NCBI GenBank assembly: GCA_002633005.1 | Contig: NMRA01000324.1 | Coordinates: 138,211 to 194,051 of the forward strand | Direction of reading: 5' to 3' | Origin: Phoronis australis | Taxonomy: Eukaryota; Phoronida; Phoronidae | DNA: 55,841 nt | Shown here: piece after piece, positions 42,691 through 52,720 of the stretch | How the letters are laid out: each line of letters opens with the position of its first letter | How positions within the stretch are numbered: position 1 is the stretch's first letter | Notes under the pieces: generated by a model | Databases searched by the model: none | What the model saw: the letters and a program-made list of their open reading frames with translations, nothing else | Told to the model about the DNA's origin: nothing | Translations under genes and position numbers: made by a program

Positions 42691-42831
42691 TTAAAATCAC
42701 CAATTTCATATCAAAAACAATAAAACAACCCCACTTGTTGATCAGTTGCCAGACTAGCACACCCACAAACACTATCTGATGATTCATTAGCTGATGTCAA
42801 GTTACAATCATTATGATTTATTGGTTGATAC

Positions 42832-45800
42832 AGCACACATCACGAATTTTTGTCCCCCCCGGTCGGAAATTGGTTGACGACTGGTCATCTAGCCGACCAG
42901 CAGCTGACCAACAATGGTCGGTTAGGAGCCATCTGCTGAGTCGCCTCTGCGGTTGGCACTTGGGTCGGCAAAGTAGACGATCAATTCGGATTAAGCGTGT
43001 CCATGGTTGGCAATTACCATTTTATGACTTACCAGGGGAACTTTGGCCAAACAAACATTTAATTGATCGCTGTTCGTTCACCAGTGGCAACTTCGGTCTT
43101 GACATCGGTTTATCAACTCCTGTTCAACTATTGAAAGGTGGTAAAATCGAATCAACCTACATATACGAAGTGCGTGACATTACACCAACGTAAACTTAAT
43201 GTTGAATTACTGATGGCGTGGTAAAATCAAACGTGAAGCATAATTTCTAACTCTAGATGTGAGACTTTTTGTACAGTACATTATGCATAAAAGCAACCAA
43301 GAAATTTGAAATTTTACAGTAAAATTGAATAAAAATCAGAATACAATGCTGATGTTTTACAACCTCAAGTGTTCTCATTCCGCGGAATGCTCAACAAGCA
43401 GCACGCATTTGCACTCATTCGTTATTGCTCTTGATCATCACTTCATCACTCTGTGTAGTGCGCTTTACCATAGATAATTGTTTATTTTTGTAAAATTTTT
43501 TAATATGTTGGTACAGCAATAGAACAAAAGGTTATTTTAGAAATAACAGTGAACAATGGTTTGAACATAGCGCAGATATTAAGATCATGGGCGCATGAAA
43601 ACGGAAGAATGTGATCGGTTATAGTGTTATCCATGATCCATCATCATTCTGAGTTTGTTGTCACTTGAAGTAAAAAATTGTTTCAAAGCAAGAGCCTTCC
43701 TATCTAGCCAGCTAGCTGTATGAAGACTATCGTCACATTACAGCAAGGTGCCTCTGTGTATTGAGCTCTGACAAACCTCGGAATTGCACACAGCCCGGAT
43801 AGTTACGTTGGTCACCTCGTGAAGTTTGTATGAACATGAGCTAAAGACCGGCGGGTGTGCATGCAAAATCTGTGAGCAATTGACATTCACCTTGCACATT
43901 GCGGCTGTTTAAGCGGAAAATATCCTACATCATTTTCTTGCGTAATTCTATGCCTTTTGTAACAAAAAAATATATGTCATCGTTTTGAAAGGAGTACATT
44001 CGTGATACGCGCCACTTCCAGAATCTTTTCGACATCTCCCATTAGATGATAAAATCGCAGCAAAATTTGTTCTAAAATTCGGTTTACTGATATCAAAATT
44101 CCAAAAACATTTAATGAAGTGAAACCAATTCTGATCATTTGCTGTGACTTACGCAACCTCAAGGCAGAACCTTTGATTGAAAAATCTGGGAAAACGTAAC
44201 TGGCTAATACGTGACGCAATATTTCAAAAGATCACACAACTTTAACAGCAGAATAATTGTAGCAAAAACCAATTTTGCAACGCCGGTAAATATTTTAGAT
44301 TACTCAAGGAAGATTTTATTCGGTCAGTTTTTACCCACAATTGTGCAAAGTTGTATATTTAGTTTAGTAAACAGCTTCGCACCAAGGCTAGAGCTCCGAG
44401 CCCTTTGGAGTAATTACACAATACTTGGCGTTTCGCGTCTACTCCAAGGGGTAAGACTTTGAAAATAATATTTTTGGGGTAACTCAGCACATGTGATCTT
44501 AAAGAAGGTAGTCTGTGTTTTCATGTAGAGCGTAAAAATGATTAACCCAGTGATTCAAAAAGAACAGTCTCGCAAACGAAATTGCACACTGCAGTTCTAT
44601 GACACAAGTTAAAAAGCAACATGTATAAGTTTATTGCATCGATTCTAGTGATCATCAGGGCAAGTCAAAACTCTTAAGGGGCCGCGATTTCAAACCTGAA
44701 TGCATCAATCAATAATTTTTGAAAATGTCCTCAAAAGTGGACTTTTTTTAAACACCATGTTGGCCGTATTCGTCGGTGTACAAAAGCAATTTGAAAAAAA
44801 ATTGTACACACTGCTCAAAGCACTTTAGTGGACATACGGAAACGCCAACGTCTCTGTCTTACAACGCTGCATGTGCTTGGCATTTTTGATAAAGCGCTCT
44901 CATGCTGGAAATTTTTTAAGATAGAGCGCCGTTTTAAAAAATTACAGCTGAGCATGGATTTATTCTGCTATTTTAGGACTGAAACGGAACCAAATCTCGC
45001 TTGGTGACTCATTAGAATGTGCAGAACTCGGGGAGTCTGGGGCGATACAAGCATATTTTTTATTTTGGCGCTGTACATGTAGTTGCCAGGCGTCATTCTG
45101 CGTCACTCACTACCTAAGGTGGCCAGATCATACATCATAAGTATCACCAGACGCTTTGCTTCTCAAAAAGGGCACCTTGGTGTATTTTCTATCATTTTAT
45201 TCGACATTGCAATCGCTTTACCAAAGATTCGCGCATATAGAGACAAATACCTTTCACCACGTATTCACATCTTCTTGTTCAAATTTTTTTTTACATAATT
45301 TGTCAATATGTTGTTGACAGAAAATATTTATTTTTGGATCAACATGAACGACCAACTGATAGGGGCCTACATATGCATGTAACTAGCCCAGATTTTAATG
45401 TCACTGATGCATGAAAACGGAATGCGCAAAGCTTGAATTGGTTGTAGCCTAAACAGTTGTTATTCTGCATTTGATGTCACTGTCTACCTTCGTGATAATC
45501 GTAACCATATAATTTCGAAGTTAGAGCCATCATAGTCCATGGGTTTAGGGCATACTGGACTGTGAATTTTGCATTTGTACTGCAAGGGTTAATATTATGA
45601 AAATAAAATCCCTGGAATGAGAGTTCTTCACTAACAACACACTCACCCATCCGCATCATGGGCACGTGATAGGAGAACCGTGAATAACTTGAAAACACAA
45701 AAAGATGCAGTTCGGCATTACACAAACAAAAAACAATTGTGGGCGAAGACTGTCAAAAATAGCTACGGCATTGTATTGACCGGGAAGCATCCAATCTAAT

Positions 45801-46261
45801 GCAACTTGTTAAGGTCACAAGTCAAATTAAAGATCAAATGTAAGAAAACTCACGTTTTTTATCCAAAACTTGTTGCATTGTCCATAATTCAATGTTCAAT
45901 GTTACCGCTTGCCTTCAACCGTCGAAATAGTGGTGTTACACAACCGATTTGAACTCGTGTAACGGAGACAGTAAAACTAGGTTAATTTATTTGACCCTGT
46001 GCCAAGACAAATATGCATCGCCACGCATAGTCATCAGCCTGACAACTTATTACGCAACTGCTACTGACTCTAGCCTAAAAATAGCAGCTGGTCAGCTGAT
46101 GGCCGGTCGGCAATTAAGGTCGGCTAGGGGTTCGCCTTATGAGTCGGCACTGCGGCCGGCTGCTGGGTGGTCATCTAATTTTTAGCCAACCGGACCGCTA
46201 ATTTGCCGACTGGTCGTCGACTCCTAGCCAACTGGTCGGACAAAAATTCGCGATCTGTGCT
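42832..46261. mobile_element. 3.4-kb terminal-inverted-repeat element with GGTCGG-rich subterminal repeats
   Basis: Left end AGCACACATCACGAATTTTT and right end (inverted) AGCACAGATCGCGAATTTTT, both followed by GTCC, define the element. Inside each end lie 130-170 bases dense in GACCAGT/GGTCGGC motifs in both orientations, as in subterminal transposase-binding regions. A 126-codon frame at 42813-43193 and shorter frames inside show no recognised transposase. No target duplication is obvious. Superfamily unassigned. Confidence 0.7.
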
Positions 46262-46984
46262 CTACATGATACGTAAAATAGGGATAACCAATCACAGCTC
46301 TAGTCATCCTCCATTGTGTTTAGTGTGAGAGGTTGTCACATATAGTCGCTCATTTTACCGTGGTTTATGGTATAATAGGGTATGACAAAGCATTACTTTT
46401 GTGGTGAGACAACTTAGTATTTGACCACACTGTGGCTCTTTACTTTTCCACGAGACATGGAAGAAGCACGGATATGGCACAACATTGTAGAAGAAATTCT
46501 TGTGTTAGTGGACATGACACATTGGTGCTGGACAAACATCACACTGACATGTTCGTGGAGCTAATAAACTTTTCAATTGAAGTTGCTTGTTTTTCTTCTA
46601 TTTTCTCATCAAATTCACGATTGTGGTATAACGTAATGTTTAATGTTGTTGCGATTTAGTCACTTGTCAAAATAAGGTAAATGGTAGTTTTAATCACTTT
46701 AACAAGTTTGTTTTAAAGTGTAATTTGCAAGGTCCAAGTATGTTAAATTGCAATAATATCTTCAAGGTATTGCTATTTGGATGTATTTTATTCAAATCAT
46801 CGTATTATTGTATCTTTAGTTATTTAAAAAAGCGAAAATAAGAAAATGCGCGAAAAGTTGACGTTTGACACCGTGACATGGTGTTGGGGAACACAAACCA
46901 GATCATATCCCACAATGCAGTTCACTGCTATTATATCACAGTACACGAAGAACAAAGACCGTTTAACCTTGGCGTGTTTTAGCC
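46262..46984. other. Region left of the THAP relic, no feature
   Basis: AT-rich. May contain the relic's promoter, but no motif stands out. Confidence 0.5.
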
Positions 46985-47232
46985 ATGGTGCATCGGCGTG
47001 TGTGTGCTAACTATTTTAACACCACCCAGGTGGAAGGCATGAGCCCATTTAAATTCTAAAAAGACTAGCATCTGGCTACGTAATGGCAGGTTTTCGTGTG
47101 CTCTGCTGGCGTCTTTTGAAAATGACTGTCGAGTCAGCCATCTGTCGGAGCCGAAATATGCTCCGACCATTTTGAGGACGGCTGCTTTGACGACAAACAC
47201 ATCATGAAGGTTGAAGTTGGTCTTATAAAAAG
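46985..47232 (+). pseudogene. Decayed THAP-domain zinc-finger exon
   Basis: From an ATG at 46985 one frame runs to the donor AAAAG/GTAAGT and ends with the THAP hallmarks ICSDHFEDGCFDD and HIMKVEVGLIKR. The start (VCANYFNTT, then SPFKF) also fits a THAP module. Five in-frame stops lie between them with the overall frame kept, so it looks like a gene killed by point mutations. THAP domains bind DNA and occur in host factors and in P-element-type transposases; I cannot tell which this was. Confidence 0.65.
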
Positions 47233-47683
47233 GTAAGTTGCCTTGAGAATTTTGATATCTAGTAATTCATGACCCTTTCGCAGTGCCTGAACAATAACAA
47301 TCTTTTTTCACAATCACCGTAGTTCTCAAGTGTTTAAAATCTGTTGTTTTTCCGTGAAAGATTTAGTTATAAGTGGATCAGTAAAACTAAAAGCCACAAC
47401 AAATAAAGCTGATCTCAAAAGATGCATGTGTTTTGAAAAGAATGCAGACTATGAATAATTAAGTAAAACGGGACGGTAACTCAATTCCAAGGTTTTGATT
47501 ATTAAAGTAGTCTGTTTAAAAAAAAAACAGGATTAAAATCTAGTTTTGGCATTTGCTTGAAGGTTATAAAAGAAAGCGAAAACTTGCAATTAGATATCAT
47601 TGTGTTTTACTTTATAATCATGTACAACTCTGGATTCAAATTGTTCTTTTTTACTTTTGAATTGCCGCTGTTGTGCTTTTCAG

Positions 47684-48040
47684 AGTATGTAAATGAAAGG
47701 AGAACACCTTCCACTTAGTGCGGAACAAAAGAGAAGCTGGAGATCTTGAAATTCCCTTAGAAATTGATACCCCTCCAATGCCGACTGCTGGTGCTCCAGA
47801 TGTGTCCAAGGAGGATGCCATGGCACAGATAAATTCAGACTTGGTGCTTTGTCAATGGACAGCACTGGAATTTCTTTCCGCCACATATTTAACAGTCACT
47901 ACCAATGTTTTAGATCCAATTTTTGATAGTGGTACAGACAGCAATGCCAGAGTGTTTATAGTACCAGTAGTGGAAATTGTGAAAAGCTTTTGTGTGTGGT
48001 ACTTGGCTGTCCCATTTGTATAGATAAACCCGGTGATATA
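47684..48040 (+). pseudogene. Probable second exon of the THAP relic
   Basis: Follows acceptor TGTGCTTTTCAG in a phase compatible with the THAP exon, but meets a TGA after four codons. The same frame is open afterwards: RNKREAGDLEIPLEIDTPP, APDVSKEDAMAQINSDL, and onwards to about 48020. No family recognised for this part. A 577-base-offset copy follows after a single N. Confidence 0.4.
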
Positions 48041-48060
48041 CTATGTTCTTATATTGAAAC

Positions 48061-48212
48061 TAGTGGCAGATTTAGAGGGGAGGCCATGCCCCCCTAAAAT
48101 TCTCCCAGATTCCATTTGAATGTTTGGGGGGGGGGAATGTCTGATGGCGGGCAAAATCCTGGCTAATGCCGTGCCCTGGACCCCCTAACTCAAAATCCTG
48201 GATCCGCACCTG
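48061..48212. mobile_element. Short MITE with imperfect inverted ends, copy 1
   Basis: TAGTGGCAGATTTAGAGGGG on the left and GGATCCGCACCTGG on the right are imperfect inverted repeats around a C/G-run-rich interior. Its counterpart is 48638-48785 in the duplicated segment. Confidence 0.5.
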
Positions 48213-48261
48213 GAAACATTTCANTTTTTACTTTTGAATTGCCGCTGTTGTGCTTTTCAGA

Positions 48262-48620
48262 GTATGTAAATGAAAGGAGAACACCTTCCACTTAGTGCGG
48301 AGCAAAAGAGAAGCTGGAGATCTTGAAATTCGCTTAGAAATTGATGCCCCTCCAATGCCGACTGCTGGTGCTCCAGATGTGTCCAAGGAGGATGCCGTGG
48401 CACAGATAAATTCAGACTTGGTGCTTTGTAAATGGACAGCACTGGAATTTCTTTCCGTCACATATTTAACAGTCACTACCAATGTTTAAGATCAAATTTT
48501 TGATAGTGGTACAGATAGCAATGCCAGAGTGTTTATAGTACCAGAAGTGGAAATTGTGAAAAGCTTTTGTGTGTGGTATTTGGCTGTCCCATTTGTATAG
48601 ATAAACCCAGTGATTTACTA
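48262..48620 (+). pseudogene. Second copy of the THAP-relic exon
   Basis: Near-identical repeat of 47684-48040 with scattered substitutions (for example a Gln codon changed to Lys, and a TTTTAG changed to TTTAAG that closes the frame early). It lies immediately right of the N at 48224 and is likely the other haplotype or an unmerged contig end. Confidence 0.45.
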
Positions 48621-48637
48621 TGTTCTTATATTGAAAC

Positions 48638-48785
48638 TAGTGGCAGATTTAGAGGGGGGCCATGCCCCCCTAAAATTCTCCCAGATTCCATTTGACTGTT
48701 TGGGGGTGCGAATGTCTGACGGGCAAAATCCTGGCTAATACCGTGCCCTGGCCCCCCTAACTAAAAATCCTGGATCCGCACCTGG
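48638..48785. mobile_element. Short MITE, copy 2 (in duplicated segment)
   Basis: Same element as 48061-48212, in the copy right of the N at 48224. Differs by a few substitutions and small deletions. Confidence 0.5.
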
Positions 48786-48795
48786 AAACATTTCA

Positions 48796-50120
48796 ATGGT
48801 TCTTCGATACAATGACTATAAATATTGCGGCATAGCTTTTTTAAGTATATTTGATTTGCACTAAACTGTTGCTGTTACAGTGGGTCGGTAAAGGAAGACT
48901 TTCTTACATGTAAGTGGGGGTGAAAAGGTACTTGTTTGGGTCGTCAGTCTTTTCGTGCGACAAACTCATCTAAATTGTACACAGAATAATCACTTGCACA
49001 GAATTCGAACATTGTCTTGGGAATTTTTGAGTGAGTGGTANCTATTATAGTAATCAAGAAATTACAATGGGCTTTCTCGTGATATGGCAATTCGGTTGAA
49101 AAACGACAGAGTTCCAAAACGTTTTAAGGGCAGTAAATCCCATTACACACAATGGAGCAAATGATTGCAAACAACTCTCATGCAAGCGCAGCGCAATCTC
49201 AGTGGCTGCAAGATCGTGATAGGTATTCCAGGGAAAGATTTCCCTGTATTGCGTTAGCACCAGTACGAGCGATTTGATTTTAACATTTAACTGCCTTTCC
49301 AACATTCAAAATTTTTCGTTGGTAAACAACCATTCGTATGAAGTTAAAATAACTTATTTAGTTAAACTTGCTGCTGTTACGTTGTACTTTTACCGATCTA
49401 TGTCCCACTCTATGCATGACAGCATTATGTCCTAAAAGGCATTTGGAACGGACAACTATGAATGATTCTTACCCTAAGTTGATTGCAATAGACACACCAG
49501 TGTCAGGAGTTTAATTTCCATATTCTTTTGTTGAATTTTATTTCATTGTTTCAATGGCAAAATTAAGTTGAGTACAACACATTGCAACTACTGTCTCTTT
49601 GTGGAGAGACCTCAACCTCTATTGGTTAACCTTCTTGGGGAACGCAATTGGGTAACATGAATTACATGTTAGTGCATCACCTTTTACCAGTGTGATCTTA
49701 ATAACTCCTCAGAAAGAAGTAAAGTTTGAGAACAACGTGATTGATGTTTGCATATGTCTGGCAGACAACAGCGACAATTGGCAATATTCCCTCCAATAAA
49801 ATCATAAAGCGCAAGAGACATTGTTGGATGATGGCTATGATAAATTTAGCTTTACAGCCTGCGAACCAAGTATGTGTTCTCAGATGTAGAAACAATAATG
49901 TTTATTTATTATGAATAACTACCATCTATATTGCACGTTTTTTCTAAGAAATTTCCTCATCATTTGGTGTTATTAATTTTTGTCTTTTGCATCCTTGCTC
50001 GACTTCGGAGGGCAAAATCGGAACACATTAAACTAGAATTGCCTTGAAATGGGTTTGTTTCTTTAATTATGTTACTCCATGCAGTCGGGATGTTAACTTG
50101 TCTTAATGTTCTTTTCACAG
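48796..50120. other. No gene seen; single N at 49041
   Basis: Unlike the other single-N joins, no duplicated flank was noticed here. Confidence 0.5.
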
Positions 50121-50219
50121 TACGGATGTACTCCACTTCATGCAGCAGCAGATTGTGGCAAAGCAAGCACCGTAAAGGTACTGCTAGAGCATAATGCCAA
50201 TGTGAACGCCCTGGATAAG
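50121..50219 (+). CDS. Single ankyrin-repeat exon
   Basis: Exactly 33 codons, phase 0 to 0, between acceptor TTCTTTTCACAG and donor AAG/GTACAG. Encodes one ankyrin repeat: GCTPLHAAADCG at the first helix, VKVLLEHNANVNALDK at the second helix and loop. I find no neighbouring ankyrin exon within several kilobases on either side. It could belong to the OTU transcript, to another gene running right, or be a stranded exon copy. The ADCG helix resembles myotrophin-type repeats, which is suggestive only. Confidence 0.75.
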
Positions 50220-50589
50220 GTACAGTAGTCATCGTGTGAAATAGAAATCGACATACGAAGCAATCTGTTGCCTTCTTCTAAAATTGTGTTTGCCCCAAAT
50301 TTTATCTTGACGTTGGATATTAAGGTTTTCTCGAACCTTATAAGTATTGACCTTCATTCTAACTCATACATCAGTAAAAGTGTATTTTCTGAAAGAAAAT
50401 GGTCAAAGATTGTAAAAATATGTTTTATGTTGATGTGCTACTATATTTATTATGTTAACATCTTTCTCAATCAAAATTGCAAGGAAGATGAATTCCATAC
50501 CAAAATAACCTCATGGAGAATTTCAATGAACTCCTTTTTAAATGAAAAATTCAACCTCAAAATAGCTTTAAGGAATTTTTAGATTACTC

Positions 50590-50930
50590 TGTTTGTTTTG
50601 TTTCTACACCAAAGTTACTCGCAAGTCGTAATTTGACTCGTGACGTTAACAAGATGTATTAGATCGGTTGCTTCCCGGTCAATACAACGCTGTATTCATT
50701 TTGTAAACACAGCTATTTTAGCAGTCTTCGCCCGCATTTGATTTCAAGTTGTTTGTGTAACGCCAAACTGCATCTTTTTGCGTTTATTGTCACTACAACT
50801 TTTTGCAACTCATTTGAATTACATAAAACTAGTCCCCGAGTCACAAGTTTTTATAACAGAATACATAGGTCATGTGGAGGAGTTGGCATTCCAGGGCTAA
50901 GACAACTGTTGATATCTATAAATGGGTGAA
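50590..50930 (-). mobile_element. Inverted fragment related to the 3.4-kb TIR element
   Basis: Matches the reverse complement of about 45.64-45.86 kb: GCTTCCCGGTCAATACAA, CAGTCTTCGCCC, and ACTGCATCTTTTTG occur in the same order with similar spacing. Shows that the family has more than one copy. Confidence 0.65.
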
Positions 50931-52119
50931 ACTTTTAAGAAAATCCTTGGAACTTAAATTCTTCCTCATTTCCTGGCGGAGGGTAGAAAGCTCTGATGCA
51001 GGCTACTGCGCATGCTGGAATGACAACACGGACTGTTCGTCCTAAGTGACCGTGTACCCATCTTTGGAACTGTCTGTAGGCCACGTTTCAAATCATTTTA
51101 TCCAAGAGTCTCTCAAAGCCATCAGGATATTGGCTTTTGTACTGCAACCATGCAGTCTCCAAAACACCACGATTGATGTATACAGGTTTAAACCATGCTC
51201 CACAATACATTTTTTCTTCCGTGTTAGTTGTCACGCTTCATTTCTTCATCAAGCTTTGCAACAACCTTGTCAACTTCTTGGCAACATACTCTTTCTTCAA
51301 CAAATGAGGTTGTCTGACAGTTGCCCCAGGTGCACCTGCAAGATGTGTCAACAATTATTTCAGTAAACATCAAAATTTCGAATTGAAAAATTTACCAAGA
51401 GTGCCTCTACCAAATTGAGGGGTCTGCATACGACTTCAGTTTACAGGAAAATTGGTTGGAACATCACAACCTATTTATTTTTTGTACAAATTGATAATTT
51501 TTAGTAAAGATATTTACTTTTCATACAAATGAATAGTGCTACACCCAAGGTAGTTCATGCCCGGGGGATATAGTAATGGACATTAGTTGTTTGATTTTTT
51601 AGCTGACCCTAAGACAAAAGGTAGTTGCCCTGATTCATTGATGGAGGGGACTGTTTTGTATGTAGTCGTGAGACCTGTTCTCCCAATCTGAATCCTATCG
51701 GCACCCACATACCATTAATCAAACTAGACAATGACAATGGGGCAAACCAACTTGAAAAGCAGTGTTGCCACTCAAAGGGTCGCCCATGTTTTAAATATTA
51801 CAGTATACATTAAAACTTCTTGATATGCTACATGGGCAATCACCAATCCAATGGTATGCTCTCTTTACTCCACAGAAACTTTACCAGGCGGTTCCTACCC
51901 AAGTCGACTCGTAACCAAGCCATGTACCATATTTCATTTATAAATAATGGCAACATTGGGTCAATGTACATCGACATGAAATGGTTGTTTCCATTTCAAG
52001 CATCGCCTTACAAAATAAAACTGTTTTGGAACACATGTGTAGATTGATATAGGTCCGAGTTGACTTGAGTACGAAAATGAAATGACTTGTTCTATAACCT
52101 CCCATACCAAAAGACAATG
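50931..52119. other. No gene or repeat recognised
   Basis: The 106-codon frame at 51046-51366 matches nothing I know and has no splice context. Confidence 0.5.
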
Positions 52120-52300
52120 TTTGCCACAAGCTTGCAGCAAACATGCCGCAAGCTTGCTGCAAACAATTTTGTTTGCAGCAAACCAGCCGCAAAGTTTGCA
52201 GGAGTTTGCCGCTACCCGCAACTCAGCCGCACACATTGCCGCAACCTTGCTGCAAACACTGAAGTTTGCAGGAATGTTGCGGCAAACTTGGTGATTGAAA
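52120..52300. repeat. GC-rich degenerate satellite, TTGC(A/C)GCAA type, array 1
   Basis: Short repeats such as CCGCAAGCTTGCTGCAAACA and CAAACCAGCCGCAAAGTTTG. Same motif family as 55440-55841. Confidence 0.8.
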
Positions 52301-52720
52301 TAGTGTTTGCGGGAAAGTTGCAGGAAACTTTATTGTTGAAAAGGAGTTTGCGGGAAAGTTGCAGGAAACTTTATTGTTGAAAAGTGTTTGTGGGAAAGTT
52401 GCAGAAAACTTTATTGGTGAAAAAATGTTTGCGGGAAAGTTGCAGGAAACTTTATTGATGAAAAAGTGTTTGCGGGAAAGTTGCAGGAAACTTTATTGGG
52501 GAAAAAGTGTTTGCGGGAAAGTTGCAGGAAACTTTATTGGTGAAAAGTGTTCTCAGGAATAGGTGAAAAAGTGCTTGNTATTGGTGAAAAAGTGTTTGCG
52601 GGAAAGATGCAGGAAACTTTATTGGTGAAAAAGTGTTTGTGGGAAAGTTGCAGGAAACTTTATTGGTGAAAAGTGTTCTCAGGAATAGGTGAAAAAGTGC
52701 TTGCACGAAATTTGCAGTAA
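52270..52720. repeat. 39-41-bp minisatellite, about 9 copies
   Basis: Unit GTTTGCGGGAAAGTTGCAGG plus AAACTTTATTGGTGAAAAA. Interrupted by an N at 52578 that is flanked by duplicated sequence (CAGGAATAGGTGAAAAAGTG on both sides), another probable assembly join. Confidence 0.93.

Larger units (their letters stand above)
47647..48795. repeat. 577-bp-offset duplication around an N (48224), likely assembly overlap
   Basis: 47647-48223 and 48225-48795 are near-identical, and the first copy stops at the N just as it reaches TGGAAACATTTCA. A few percent divergence suggests unmerged haplotypes. Confidence 0.75.

Noticed and set aside
42805-42830. AATCATTATGAT, which could encode the OTU catalytic NHYD motif
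   Set aside because: No acceptor or surrounding OTU sequence; judged a chance match at the edge of a transposon.
42813-43193. 126-codon open frame in the TIR element
   Set aside because: No recognisable transposase motif. Its first half overlaps the terminal and subterminal repeats.
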